Shown: positions 14,833 through 23,853, counted from the first letter of the stretch. The stretch: 64,000 nt of DNA from JACVRW01 sp963825345 (GCA_963825345.1 CAWGSQ010000012.1:682001-746000), one strand, 5' to 3'. The notes: generated by a model from the sequence alone, not told the origin. Numbers and translations are program-made.

Positions 14833-16316
14833 CCAACGGACTTCTCAAAGAGCTGCAGGAGGTAGAGCCCCTCACGTTGCCCGAACGCGACGTCCGGGCG
14901 GGTAAGCCCATGCTCGGAGGGCTGCTTCGCTTCGACCTGGCTCGCGCGATCGTTCGGATCACGACGCTGGCGGCGCTCGACCTCGCCGGCCTCCTGCTCG
15001 CCATCTACACGGCCCTGGTCGTCAAGGCCGCCATCCGCCACCCCGACTCGCTCAGCCTGATGTGGGACCAGGCGTTGGACTACCTGCCGCTCGGCGGCCT
15101 CGTGATGCTGCTGCTGTTCGGACGCTCCGGTCTTTACCGCGCGCGGGCGCAGCGCCCCGGCCTCCCGCGCGTGATCGCGTCGCTCTTCCAGACGACCGTG
15201 ATCGTCCTGCTGTACGCGCTGATAGAGGGCGAGAGTTTCCAGTCCTACTACGTCTTCTACGCCACGCTCTTCTTCGCGCTCATCTACGTCTCGGCGTTCA
15301 GGTGGGTCTTCGAGTACGTCAGCGGCGCGATTCTCCGCGCGGCCGGCTACCGGCGCCGGGCCGTGCTCGTCGGGTCCGGCGCGAACATCCAGGCCGTATC
15401 GCACGCACTCCAGGACAGCCGCGAGATCGAGCCGTACGGCTTCGTGGCGCGCACGCCGGTGGCGCTCCTCGACGGCCTCCGCGACTTTCGCTCGCTCGAG
15501 CAGCTCGAGCGCCATTTCGACTCGATCGACGAGGTGCTGATCGCGGACGCCGACTTCCCCGAGGAGGAGGCGGTCGAGCTCGTGGACCGCTGCCATCAGC
15601 AGGGCGTGCGCGTGCGCGTGGCTCCCTCGACCATGGAGATCCTCATGGACCGGGTCGAGTACGTGCCCGGACAGGCGCTGCCGCTCTTCGAGCTGAAGCC
15701 GCCGGTATTCGAGGGCGTGGACTTCGCTCTCAAGCGCACGTTCGACCTCGTGGGCGCGCTCCTGCTCCTGACCGCCCTCTCGCCGCTGATGATTCTCGCG
15801 GCGCTGTCGATCAAGCTCAGTTCGCGCGGCCCCGTCTTCTACCGCTCGCACCGGCCCGGAATCGGCGGGAGGTGCTTCCCCTGCCTCAAGTTCCGGACGA
15901 TGGTCGCCGGTGCGGAGCAGCTGCAGGACCGGCTCGAGGAGCACAACGAGATGGGCGGCGCGCTGTTCAAGATGCGCGATGACCCGCGTGTGACCGCCGT
16001 CGGCCGCTTCATGCGGCGCTGGTCTCTCGACGAGCTGCCCCAGCTCTTCAACGTGATCCGCGGCGAGATGTCGCTCGTGGGTCCGCGGCCGCTGCCGCAG
16101 CGCGACTACGACCGTCTCGTCGACTGGCACCGCAAGCGCTACCTCGTCCTGCCGGGGATGACCGGCCTGTGGCAGGTGTCCGGACGCTCGGAGCTCGACT
16201 TCGACGAGCTCGTGCGCCTCGACTTCCTCTACCTCGAGCGCTGGTCCGTCTTCCTCGACCTGACCATCCTGCTCAAGACGATCCCCGCCGTGGTGCGCGC
16301 GCGGGGCGCCTGGTAG
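14829..16316 (+). CDS. Polyprenyl glycosylphosphotransferase (initiating sugar transferase)
   Basis: The 495-aa membrane enzyme has four N-terminal helices (residues about 50-170), a nucleotide-binding-like middle domain (AVLVGSGANIQAV) and the C-terminal bacterial sugar transferase domain: a re-entrant helix around LVGALLLLTALSPLMIL, then KFRTMVAGAEQLQD, RFMRRWSLDELPQLFNV, SLVGPRPLPQRDYD and PGMTGLWQVSGRS. It starts glycan assembly by loading sugar-1-phosphate onto undecaprenyl phosphate on the inner membrane face. The sugar cannot be told. The GTG start overlaps the stop of a short leader ORF, so it is probably translated by coupling. Confidence 0.95.
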   Translation: MTNGLLKELQEVEPLTLPERDVRAGKPMLGGLLRFDLARAIVRITTLAALDLAGLLLAIYTALVVKAAIRHPDSLSLMWDQALDYLPLGGLVMLLLFGRSGLYRARAQRPGLPRVIASLFQTTVIVLLYALIEGESFQSYYVFYATLFFALIYVSAFRWVFEYVSGAILRAAGYRRRAVLVGSGANIQAVSHALQDSREIEPYGFVARTPVALLDGLRDFRSLEQLERHFDSIDEVLIADADFPEEEAVELVDRCHQQGVRVRVAPSTMEILMDRVEYVPGQALPLFELKPPVFEGVDFALKRTFDLVGALLLLTALSPLMILAALSIKLSSRGPVFYRSHRPGIGGRCFPCLKFRTMVAGAEQLQDRLEEHNEMGGALFKMRDDPRVTAVGRFMRRWSLDELPQLFNVIRGEMSLVGPRPLPQRDYDRLVDWHRKRYLVLPGMTGLWQVSGRSELDFDELVRLDFLYLERWSVFLDLTILLKTIPAVVRARGAW

Positions 16317-16318
16317 AC

Positions 16319-16870
16319 CTGAGCCCGAGTCGCTTCGACGACGAGCTCTGGGAGCTCGTTCCCGAGGGGGCCGGGCCTCCGCCCGTGACGCTCCGGGAGT
16401 TCGTGCGCGCGCTCGGTCACGCCGATCGCGCGCTCGACCTCGGCTGCGGCGACGGCCGCCTGAGCGCCGAGGTCGACGCGACCGAGCTGACCGCCGCCGA
16501 CGTGTCGGCCACGGCGCTCGAACGAGCGCGGCGCCGGCTGCCGGGGGCGCGCATCGTCGACCTGGAGCCGGACGCGCCGCTCCCGTTCGGCGACGGCGAG
16601 TTCGACCTCGTTCTGTGCACCGAGACGATCGAGCACGTGCGCGACGTCCAGCTCTTCCTCTCCGAGATCCGCAGGGCGCTGCGCCCCGGCGGCATGCTCG
16701 CGCTGACGACGCCCGCACACCTGCCGGTCGGGCGGCGGCCGCACCCACTCTCGCCTCACCTGCGCTCCTTCACGCGCCGCTCGCTGAGGACGCTGCTTGA
16801 CGCGCTCGGCTTCGAGGTCGAGTCGCTCAAGCGCCGCTCGGGCACGCTGCTCGTGCGCGCTACTCGTTGA
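16319..16870 (+). CDS. Class I SAM-dependent methyltransferase
   Basis: The 183-aa product has ALDLGCGDGRLSAEV, LPFGDGEFDLVLCTETIEHV and IRRALRPGGMLALTTPAH, the Methyltransf_11 pattern. The N-terminal FDDELWELVPEG segment is typical of this subgroup, yet no ATG, GTG or TTG precedes it in frame after the upstream stop. A CTG at 16319, 2 bases past that stop, is the best start; otherwise a GTG at 16385 gives a shorter protein. It follows the glycosylphosphotransferase gene directly and probably modifies the same glycan. Its end overlaps the convergent ligase gene by 11 bases. Confidence 0.75.
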   Translation: MSPSRFDDELWELVPEGAGPPPVTLREFVRALGHADRALDLGCGDGRLSAEVDATELTAADVSATALERARRRLPGARIVDLEPDAPLPFGDGEFDLVLCTETIEHVRDVQLFLSEIRRALRPGGMLALTTPAHLPVGRRPHPLSPHLRSFTRRSLRTLLDALGFEVESLKRRSGTLLVRATR

Positions 16871-18944
16871 TCTCGGGGTTGGTCGCGCTGCCGGACTTCT
16901 CACGCTCGCGAGCCCGCGCGTCCAGGAAGAGCTGGGCGCCGGCCTTCGAGTGCGGGTCCAGGTAGAGCGCCCCGCGGATCGTGTCGAGGGCCTGCTCGGG
17001 CGCGTCGAGGGTTCCGAGCTGGAAGGCAGCAAGGCGGTACCACGTCTGCGGGTCGCCCGGGAACAGGAGCACCGCACGCTCGAGGCTCTGCTGCGCGTCG
17101 GTCTCGTCGTTCGCAGCCGTTTCGATCGCGGCGCGCACGAGCAGCGGGTCGGGTGTGAGCGGGTTGAGATCCTCCGCGTCGTCGGTCTTGGCGAGCGCCT
17201 GGTCGAACTTCTTCTCGTCCAGGAGAGCGAGGGCGTCGTTGGTGGCGCGGTCGGAGGCCTCGGGCTGCCAGATCGCCCACGCGAGGAGCAGGGCGGTGAC
17301 CACCGCGAGGAGGGCCGCGACGACCCGGCCGGCGTCCGGGCGCCACTGGATCCGCCGCTCGGCGGTGGCTGGCGTGCCCCGATCGACGCCCTCCCCCAGA
17401 GGACCGAGTCCCGCGAGGTATCCGGCCGGGATGAGTGCCATCACCGCGGGCTCCTGGATAAACCACGTCCAGTCGAGGAGCGACTGGATGCCGAACACGA
17501 GCGGCACGAGCGCGAGCGTGACGATGGCGATGCGATCCGCGTCCCAGTCGCGCCGCGGTGGTGGGGTGGCGTCGGCCCCGCCCCGCAGAAGCTGCCGGGG
17601 AACAAGGCCGGTGGCGCTCAACGCGGCCAGCACCCAGGCGAGGAAGAGCAGGGTCGTGACCGCCAGACCGACGAGACCGAGGTCGGCCATCGTCTGCGGG
17701 ATCCACCCGTGCGCGTGCTGGGTCACCGACGCGTCGGTGCGATGCCGGAGCCGCGCCTTCTCGAACGCGCCGGCACCGACGCCCTCGAGCGGGCGGTCGT
17801 CGAACACGCGGAATGCCTCGCGCCAGTACTTGCCGCGCGAGGAGGCCGCGCCGAACACGCGGCCGCCGCCCTCTCCCGGCGACACCTGGGTCTCGCTCGT
17901 GAGCTCGTCGATGCGGTCGCCGATGCCGCGCTCGCTGAACGCCACCGACGTGAAGGCCGCGAGCGGCACGAGGCACGCGACGACGACCGCGACGATGCCG
18001 ATTCGCCTGCGCATCCGCGCGGACGGGGCTCGGCGTTCGGCTCCGGTCTCCACCGCCGCGCCGAACAGGATCAGGAGCACGATCATCAGCAGCACCAGAG
18101 CGCCGAAGTCTCCGGCCACGGCCTCCTTCGCGGTGAGAGGCTGGAAGGCCTTCGTGAACGGGTCCTTCGAGAGCGCCCACGCGCTCACGGCGGCGCCCGC
18201 GCCAAGCGGCAGCAGCAGCACCGGCAGGCTGCGCAGCCGCAGCGGAACCAGCACGAACCACGCGATCGCGCCGATCGCCGCCGCGGCGGCCGCACCACGC
18301 GACTGCGTGAGCAGTATCGCCACGACGGAGACGCCCATGGCCGGATACGCCAGCACCCGGAGGATCGGGCTGCCGGTCCTGCGCGTGCCGAGCCAGAGGC
18401 AGATCGGGACGGCGATCGCCGCTACGCAGCCGACCGCGTTCCAGTAGTCGAATGGCTGCCCCAGCCGGTTCGATACCTCGTTCTCGGCGAGTGCCCCAGG
18501 CCACACGCGTGACGCCAGCGCGTAGATCACCGGGATGATCGCGCCGATCAGGAGCGCGAGCAGGAGCTGTGGCGCGGCCCGGCGCGTGAGACGGGCGCTT
18601 GCGACAGCGGCCGCGAACACGGCGACGTACGCGAACGTGCGGCCCGCCTCGACGTAGGTCAGCTCGGGGACGATCGACCACAGCACCGATGCCGCGGTGA
18701 GAAGCGCGAGCAGTGCGAACAGCAGCACCGTCGTCGTTCCGTGAACCTGCTCCCGGCGGCCCCAGAGGAACGCGGCGGCGATCACAAGGCCGCTGACCGC
18801 GACCAGCAGCATTCCGGTGATCGTCGTGCGCGTGAGCTCGGTGCCACCCTCGGCCCCGAAGGCGATGCCCGTGAGGGCGGCGCCGAGTATCAGCGGGACT
18901 GCGAGCGGGGCTGCGCTAGTGGCGACGCTGGAAAAACGGGACAC
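16860..18944 (-). CDS. O-antigen ligase/polymerase family membrane protein with C-terminal TPR region
   Basis: The 694-aa protein has about 12-14 membrane helices. A large extracytoplasmic loop with RGKYWREAFRVFDDRPLEGV and GAGAFEKARLRH, ending HAHGWIPQTMADLG, is the Wzy_C/WaaL hallmark that joins or polymerises lipid-linked glycans. After the last helix (LLAVVTALLLAWAIW) comes a soluble helical region with tetratricopeptide-like repeats (ALALLDEKKFDQALAKTDDA; PDPLLVRAAIE; WYRLAAFQLG). The GTG start overlaps the end of the upstream secreted-protein gene by 29 bases, so the two are likely co-transcribed. It may polymerise the repeat units flipped by the Wzx proteins in this locus. Confidence 0.88.
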   Translation of the reverse strand: MSRFSSVATSAAPLAVPLILGAALTGIAFGAEGGTELTRTTITGMLLVAVSGLVIAAAFLWGRREQVHGTTTVLLFALLALLTAASVLWSIVPELTYVEAGRTFAYVAVFAAAVASARLTRRAAPQLLLALLIGAIIPVIYALASRVWPGALAENEVSNRLGQPFDYWNAVGCVAAIAVPICLWLGTRRTGSPILRVLAYPAMGVSVVAILLTQSRGAAAAAAIGAIAWFVLVPLRLRSLPVLLLPLGAGAAVSAWALSKDPFTKAFQPLTAKEAVAGDFGALVLLMIVLLILFGAAVETGAERRAPSARMRRRIGIVAVVVACLVPLAAFTSVAFSERGIGDRIDELTSETQVSPGEGGGRVFGAASSRGKYWREAFRVFDDRPLEGVGAGAFEKARLRHRTDASVTQHAHGWIPQTMADLGLVGLAVTTLLFLAWVLAALSATGLVPRQLLRGGADATPPPRRDWDADRIAIVTLALVPLVFGIQSLLDWTWFIQEPAVMALIPAGYLAGLGPLGEGVDRGTPATAERRIQWRPDAGRVVAALLAVVTALLLAWAIWQPEASDRATNDALALLDEKKFDQALAKTDDAEDLNPLTPDPLLVRAAIETAANDETDAQQSLERAVLLFPGDPQTWYRLAAFQLGTLDAPEQALDTIRGALYLDPHSKAGAQLFLDARAREREKSGSATNPEINE

Positions 18945-19527
18945 GCGGGGTGGGCAGCTTCGACAGGCCCGGGATTCGCGCCAGCGCCGGGATGCGCTCA
19001 CGGAGTGCGGTGGCGCCGCTGGCCATCGCGAACAGGGCGAGCAGGATCAATGCGAGCAGCAGCGGCAGCGGTACCTGATTGGCAGCGCCGGCGAGATTGA
19101 AGAATCCACTGCTGTCGGGCGCCAGGCTCGTGCCGCCGACGTCCACGGAGGGCGCGTCACCCTTGCCGCTGGTTATCGCCGCGAGGTCGCCCGCGTCCGC
19201 GGTGCGTGCTGCGGCCTCACCCGCTGGATCGGTGGCTCCCACACCCGGACTGCCCGCGCCGGAGCCTCGGTTGGACCCGCCCTTGATCGCGGCGGCGATG
19301 ACCTCGCTGCAGTCTGAGTACTCGTCAGAGTCCGACGGAAGGTTGTCCCTCGCCTTGCGCAGCTCCGCGTTCGAGTAGGTGCGGTCAAGCTTGCCGTCCC
19401 GGATGCAGTCGCGCAGCACCTGTTCGGCGCTGGCCATTGCGGCAGGGGCGGGTACGACCACGAGGGCGAGCGCGACGAGTACGACAAGATTTCGTGTTGC
19501 TCGGATCAAAGGTGCCTGACCCTTCAT
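18916..19527 (-). CDS. Secreted or membrane-anchored small protein with a Cys pair
   Basis: The 203-aa product has an N-terminal signal (RNLVVLVALALVVVPAPAAM), a short globular part with C41 and C73 (RDCIRDGKLDRTYSNAE; EYSDCSEV), a Gly/Ser/Ala linker and a C-terminal membrane helix (about 152-171) followed by a basic tail ending in FFQRRH. The two cysteines probably pair outside the membrane. The layout suggests an anchored extracytoplasmic domain. The overlap with the ligase gene suggests a role in cell-surface glycan assembly, but this is only from position. Confidence 0.65.
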   Translation of the reverse strand: MKGQAPLIRATRNLVVLVALALVVVPAPAAMASAEQVLRDCIRDGKLDRTYSNAELRKARDNLPSDSDEYSDCSEVIAAAIKGGSNRGSGAGSPGVGATDPAGEAAARTADAGDLAAITSGKGDAPSVDVGGTSLAPDSSGFFNLAGAANQVPLPLLLALILLALFAMASGATALRERIPALARIPGLSKLPTPRVPFFQRRH

Positions 19528-19688
19528 AGAAAGCTACTGCGCGCAGGAGACCGGCTGTCCCCTGACCGCTGCGCGAACGCTAGCAACTGGCCCCGACTCC
19601 CCCACCGCGAGGCCCGACAACCGGATTCTCTCCCGGGTGCATACATGCCTAAACGCTTTCGACCCCTGCCGTGAGGCAAAGTTGCGGC

Positions 19689-20819
19689 GTGCCACCGAGC
19701 GTAGCGATCCTGCCGCCGGTCCCAGTTCCCTACCGGGAGCCGCTGTTTCGCAGCCTTGCCGAGCGCGGTCGTGTGGATCCGCACGTGATCTACCTGTCGG
19801 CGAGCCAACCCGGCTGGGACCAGCCGGCGAGCTGGTTCCCAGGCTCGCACGAGTACTCGAGCGAGGTGCTTGACGCCTGGCAGCGCAGGCGAGCGGGACG
19901 GACCCCGCTGATGCTGGCGCGCGGGATCGGGCGCGCGCTCGGCGAGGCGCGTCCCGACTGCGTCGTGAGCTGGGAGTACGGAGCCGCCACGATGCGAGCT
20001 CTCGCCTGGGCGCGCCGGCAGCGCGTGCCGCTGCTCGTGTTCAGCGAGCTCACGCCCTGGAGCGACCCGGCCCTGTCGGCGCTTCAGCGCCGCGTCCACC
20101 GCGCGCTGGCGCCGCGGGTGGACGGGTTCATCGTGGCGGGCTCACAGGGGGTGGAGCGGCTGCGGGGGCTGGGTGTCGCGCCGTCCGACGTGGAGGTCGC
20201 GTTGCAGAGCGCGGACCTGGCCGGTCTCGGCGATCCGGGCGCGGCGCGGCGCGCACGCGCGCCCGGCGGGCCGGTGCGTGTGCTGGCCGTCGGCAGGCTG
20301 GTGGCGGACAAGAACCTCGACGTTCTGATCGACGCCTTCGCCGAGGCCGGCTTCGCCGAGGGAGAGGCGGCGCTCGAGATCCGAGGAGCCGGGCCGCTCG
20401 AAGCGGAGGTGCGTGCGCTGGCGTGGCGGCTGGGAGTGCCGGTTGAGCTTCCGGGCCCAGCCGCGCCGGGGCAGCTCGGCGAGGTCTACGCGAACGCCGA
20501 CGTGCTGGCGCTCGTGAGCGGCTACGAGCCGTTCGGAGTGACGCTGCGCGAGGGCGCGGCCGCGGGCCTGCCGCTGATCGCCTCGCGCCGGGCCGGCGCC
20601 GTGGGCGACGTGGCCGTGGACGGCGAGAACGCGATCGTGATCGACCCCGGCGACCGCTCCCAGATAACCGATGCGCTCCGGCGCATCGTGCGAGAGCCCG
20701 ACCTGCGCGAGCGCCTGGCGGCGGGGAGCCTGGCAGTAACGGCCCGCCACCCACCGGAGGCAGACGTGGAGGCCTGGGAGCGAGCCATCCTCCGCGTGTT
20801 AAGGGGTCAGACCCCTTAA
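19689..20819 (+). CDS. Glycosyltransferase family 4
   Basis: The 376-aa protein has a GT-B fold with the C-terminal donor domain VRVLAVGRLVADKNLDVLIDAF, YANADVLALVSGYEPFGVTLREGAAAGLPLIAS, carrying the E-x7-E motif of family 4. It is cytosolic or membrane-associated and builds the lipid-linked glycan. I chose the GTG at 19689 because AILPPVPVPYREPLF begins the fold; a GTG at 19671 is 6 codons upstream. The last residues, RGQTP, are encoded by a palindrome, suggesting that the original end was replaced. Confidence 0.88.
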   Translation: MPPSVAILPPVPVPYREPLFRSLAERGRVDPHVIYLSASQPGWDQPASWFPGSHEYSSEVLDAWQRRRAGRTPLMLARGIGRALGEARPDCVVSWEYGAATMRALAWARRQRVPLLVFSELTPWSDPALSALQRRVHRALAPRVDGFIVAGSQGVERLRGLGVAPSDVEVALQSADLAGLGDPGAARRARAPGGPVRVLAVGRLVADKNLDVLIDAFAEAGFAEGEAALEIRGAGPLEAEVRALAWRLGVPVELPGPAAPGQLGEVYANADVLALVSGYEPFGVTLREGAAAGLPLIASRRAGAVGDVAVDGENAIVIDPGDRSQITDALRRIVREPDLRERLAAGSLAVTARHPPEADVEAWERAILRVLRGQTP

Positions 20820-20820
20820 C
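20798..20820. repeat. Perfect 23-bp palindrome with core GGGGTCAGACCCC
   Basis: Two 11-base arms (GTTAAGGGGTC and GACCCCTTAAC) flank one central A. The palindrome contains the TAA stop of the upstream glycosyltransferase gene. It can act as a bidirectional terminator or be a copy of a repeated intergenic palindrome; a sister copy lies 12 bases on. Confidence 0.75.
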
Positions 20821-20830
20821 AATGGGCGAC

Positions 20831-21901
20831 TCAGGGGGTCTGACCCCCTAACAGGGCTGGTAGTAGATCTTGGGTCACCGTTTCCTGCACCGCCTCCGAG
20901 CGGTAGGGGCGGAGCAGCTCGGCCGCTTCGTGGCGGTAGGCGCGGGCGCGCGCGTCGGGCATCTCGAAGGCCGCGCGGATCGCGAGGGCGAACGCGGCGG
21001 GGTCGATCTCGCCGGCCACCAGTGACGGGTCCAGCCGGCGCGCCACGCGCAGGCCCTCGTACGGACCGCCGGAGGGAACCGTTGCGAGCAGTGCGCCGTC
21101 CGCGAGAGCCTCGAGCGGGGCCTGGCCCCAGTCCTCCCAGCGGGCGGCCGCCAGGTACGCCCACGCGTGGCGGAGGCGGGCGCGGAACTGATCGGCGGCC
21201 ACGGTGCCCTTGAGGTCGAGGCTCGCCGGCTCCGACACGCCGCTTCGCCGCAGGTGGGAGCGCGCCCACTCAGGCTCGATCCCGTACACCTCGAGCCGGG
21301 CGTCGGGCACCGCGGCGGCCGCCCAGCCGGCCACCAGCACGTCCAGGCCCTTCGCCTTCGGATCGGGCACGTACGCAACGGCCACCCGACCGCGTTCGGC
21401 GCGGTCGACACTGTCAAGCGACGCCGAGGGATCGATCGGCGGCGACACCACGATCGGCCTCGCAGCTCCCTCCGGAAGCGCCTCCGCTCCCGCCACGCTG
21501 AACGGGATCGTGATCCGCGCCCGGCTCATCCCGCGGCGCTCGAGCGCGTGCAGCGGCGCGTTGCGCATGCCCGGCCGGTTCAGCCGCGCGGGGCAGTCGA
21601 AGCGGACGGCGTACGGGACCGGCAGCTTGGGCAGGCGCATCGCCGCCGTGGTCGATGCCACGATCAGCGCCCGCGGCTCGAGCCGCTCGACGGCGGTTCT
21701 CACCGTGCGCCTCGCCGCGTGCATCTCGACCAGGTCGTTGAGCGGATAGCCGCGGCGCAGGCGGTCGGCGGCGCCCCGCCCCACCGACACCACGGCGGTT
21801 GATGCGCCTGCACGCCGCAGCTGCTCGAGCAGCATCTCGTCGGCCACCCGCCAGCCGAGCGTCGTGCCAAGCGAGACCAGGAGAACGTCAGGCCTGGCCA
21901 C
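20831..21901 (-). CDS. Glycosyltransferase (GT-B fold)
   Basis: The 356-aa protein has a Rossmann-like N-domain (VLLVSLGTTLGWRVADEML) and a C-domain with VAVAYVPDPKAKGLDVLVAGW, RLEVYGIEPEWARSHL and WEDWGQAPLEALADGALLATV, the EDWG/E pattern of family-4-like enzymes. The start is GTG at 21901; the reading frame continues far upstream but the fold begins here, and the preceding gene overlaps by 14 bases. Its last residues, GGQTP, and stop lie in a palindrome shared in type with the convergent neighbour. Confidence 0.82.
   Translation of the reverse strand: MARPDVLLVSLGTTLGWRVADEMLLEQLRRAGASTAVVSVGRGAADRLRRGYPLNDLVEMHAARRTVRTAVERLEPRALIVASTTAAMRLPKLPVPYAVRFDCPARLNRPGMRNAPLHALERRGMSRARITIPFSVAGAEALPEGAARPIVVSPPIDPSASLDSVDRAERGRVAVAYVPDPKAKGLDVLVAGWAAAAVPDARLEVYGIEPEWARSHLRRSGVSEPASLDLKGTVAADQFRARLRHAWAYLAAARWEDWGQAPLEALADGALLATVPSGGPYEGLRVARRLDPSLVAGEIDPAAFALAIRAAFEMPDARARAYRHEAAELLRPYRSEAVQETVTQDLLPALLGGQTP
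20833..20849. repeat. 17-bp palindrome with core GGGGTCTGACCCC
   Basis: AGGGGGTC and GACCCCCT arms flank a central T. It encodes GGQTP at the end of the minus-strand glycosyltransferase. Together with the 20798-20820 copy it forms a back-to-back pair between two convergent genes. Confidence 0.7.
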
Positions 21902-22979
21902 TCGCCACCGCCTGCTCGAACACGCGGACGTAGCCGTCGACCATCGCCTCGCCGCCGAAGCGCTCGCGCTGGCGACGGCGCCCGGCCGCGCCCATCTCGC
22001 GGGCGCGCTCAGGGTCGGCGGCGAGCGCGAGCAGCGCGCGTCCGACCGGCTCCGGGTCAGCGCTCGGCACAAGGTGGCCGGTCTCGCCGTCCACCACCTG
22101 CTCGGCGGTCCCGCCGATGTCGGTGGCCACCACGGGCCGCTCGAGCGCCATCGCCTCGAGGATGCTCATCGGGAGTGCCTCGGCCTCGCTCGGGAGGCAT
22201 AGCGCGTCCGCGCCGCGGATCAGCTCGAGCACGTCGCGCCGCACTCCGAGCAATGTCACCCCGCTCCCTTCCGCGAGCCGCTCGAGCCGCTCGCGCTCCG
22301 CCCCCTCGCCCGCCACGTAGCCACGGATCTCCGGGTTCTCGCGGCGCGCGGCCGTCACCGCCTCGATGAACACGTCCACGCGCTTCTCTCGCCGCAGCCC
22401 CGACACGCACAGCACCGAGAACCCGTCCGCGAGCTCAGACGACGCCTCGACCCCATCGACGTCGCGCTCGAACACCCCGTTCGGCACCACGTCGATCCGC
22501 CCGCGCGGGTAGCCGAGTCCCTGGAGCGGCGGCACCTGCCGCTGGGTCACCGCGACCACGCCGTCGACCCGTCGCGCGACCAGCCGCGTGAGGGCGCGCT
22601 GGTGCGGGCGTGGCGGCACGAGCCGTCCGTCGGGCGTGAGCGGCGTGTGCTCGTTCATCACGTGCACGGCGTCCGAGCGCCGTGCGATCGCCTCGCCCAC
22701 CAGTTGCCCGCTCACGCCGCGCGTGACCACGGCATCAGGCTCGAACGCCGCGCCAGCCGACAGCGCGCGCCGCAGCGCGCGCGGGTTCGTGTGCCTCTGG
22801 AGGCCCAGGCACTCCGTCGGAATGCCATGAGCGGCCACGTCGTCGAAGAACGGCCCCGTGTCGGCCAGCGCCAGGAGCTTCACCGCGATGCCGCGGTCGT
22901 GGAGCTCTGGGATCAGAGTGGCCCAGTGGCGCTCGGCTCCACCGGTCCGCATATCGGGGCAGACGAACAGCAGCCGCAC
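21888..22979 (-). CDS. Glycosyltransferase family 4
   Basis: The 363-aa protein is a clean family-4 enzyme: N-domain FVCPDMRTGGAERHWATLIP with the Gly-rich acceptor loop, and C-domain SVLCVSGLRREKRVDVFIEA, GADALCLPSEAEALPMSILEAMALERPVVA with the E-x7-E pair and IGGTAEQVVDGETG. It adds one sugar to the growing lipid-linked chain from a nucleotide donor, with retention expected for the family. It is translationally linked to the following gene (14-base overlap) and follows a family-2 gene by 1 base. Confidence 0.92.
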   Translation of the reverse strand: MRLLFVCPDMRTGGAERHWATLIPELHDRGIAVKLLALADTGPFFDDVAAHGIPTECLGLQRHTNPRALRRALSAGAAFEPDAVVTRGVSGQLVGEAIARRSDAVHVMNEHTPLTPDGRLVPPRPHQRALTRLVARRVDGVVAVTQRQVPPLQGLGYPRGRIDVVPNGVFERDVDGVEASSELADGFSVLCVSGLRREKRVDVFIEAVTAARRENPEIRGYVAGEGAERERLERLAEGSGVTLLGVRRDVLELIRGADALCLPSEAEALPMSILEAMALERPVVATDIGGTAEQVVDGETGHLVPSADPEPVGRALLALAADPERAREMGAAGRRRQRERFGGEAMVDGYVRVFEQAVASGQA

Positions 22980-22980
22980 G

Positions 22981-23853
22981 TCAGGACCTCAGCCTGCGGT
23001 GCACGGCGACGACGTCGCCGGCGCGCTCGCTCGGCAGGTAGGGACGCTCGGCGAGGAAGCGGGCGGCCTCGTCCACGGCGTCCTGGCGCGCGTACGCGGC
23101 GGCCACGAGGCCGAACTCGTGACGAACGGGGAGCGCATCGACCACGCCCAGGCGCCAGCCGCGCTCCGCGGCCACGGCGGCCCAGTGCAGGTCGAGCCCC
23201 CAGCCAAAGCGGAGCTCCGGGAACGGCAGCAGCTCGGCGGCGGCCGCGCGGCCGAACGCCGTTACTGGCCCGATCTCCACGAAACGCGTCTCACGCACGA
23301 GTGTCGCCGGGCGTCGCCGCGTGACCTTCCAGGCCGAGTGGCTGCGCAGCGTCTGCGCGGGCTGGGCGAGGTCGAGCTCGAACGCCTCGCACACGCCGAC
23401 GAAGCGGTCGAGAAAGGCGCGCGGCACGCGTACGTCGTCGTCGATGACGATCGTCCAGTCGGCGTCGCCGGATGCGCCGGCGGCCTCGAGCACCCGATTC
23501 AGGTTCTCGAACTTCCCGCCGGTGAGGCCCTCCGCGACCGTGTGCTCGCGCAGAGGCTCGTCGGCCGGCCCGGTCGAGCCGAGGGCGATGCGCACGCGGT
23601 GGTGCTGGGACAGCAGCGCCGGCAGCGCCTCGGGCAGCAGCGACCCCGGCCGGTAGACGCCGATAATGAGCACGTCGCGCTGCGCCGAGTCTGATCGCGC
23701 GAGGCGCGCCGCGCGGCGGCGGGTGCCGGAGAGCGTGTCGAGCGCCCCGTACGCGAGCTCGCCCAAGCGGCGCTTGGTCCGGCGCCATGGGTCGGTCACG
23801 TCGCCGGCGTCGCCGGAGAGGAAGGTCTCCGGATCCGGAAGCGTCGAAGTCAT
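22981..23853 (-). CDS. Glycosyltransferase family 2-like
   Basis: The 290-aa protein has VLIIGVYRPGSLLPEALPALL as the nucleotide-binding strand and WTIVIDDDVRVPRAFLDRFV with a DDD metal motif, then FGRAAAAELLPFPELRFGWGLDLHW as the acceptor side. The fold is GT-A; the start of the domain is shifted by about 85 N-terminal residues of helical sequence. The ATG overlaps the stop of the upstream gene (ATGA), marking one operon from 24.7 to 20.8 kb. Confidence 0.83.
   Translation of the reverse strand: MTSTLPDPETFLSGDAGDVTDPWRRTKRRLGELAYGALDTLSGTRRRAARLARSDSAQRDVLIIGVYRPGSLLPEALPALLSQHHRVRIALGSTGPADEPLREHTVAEGLTGGKFENLNRVLEAAGASGDADWTIVIDDDVRVPRAFLDRFVGVCEAFELDLAQPAQTLRSHSAWKVTRRRPATLVRETRFVEIGPVTAFGRAAAAELLPFPELRFGWGLDLHWAAVAAERGWRLGVVDALPVRHEFGLVAAAYARQDAVDEAARFLAERPYLPSERAGDVVAVHRRLRS

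Noticed and set aside
14580..16748. 722-codon minus-strand frame opposite the glycosylphosphotransferase
   Set aside because: Arg/Glu/His-rich antisense translation typical of high-GC third-position bias; the plus strand has clear catalytic motifs.
19531..19536. TAGCTT on the minus strand before the secreted-protein gene at 19527
   Set aside because: It ends only 3 bases before the ATG, too close for a transcript starting at or before the start codon, so it was not counted as a promoter.
20798..20849. Palindrome pair considered as ends of an insertion sequence
   Set aside because: Only 12 bases separate them, there is no transposase and no target-site duplication; a REP-like element or terminator fits better.
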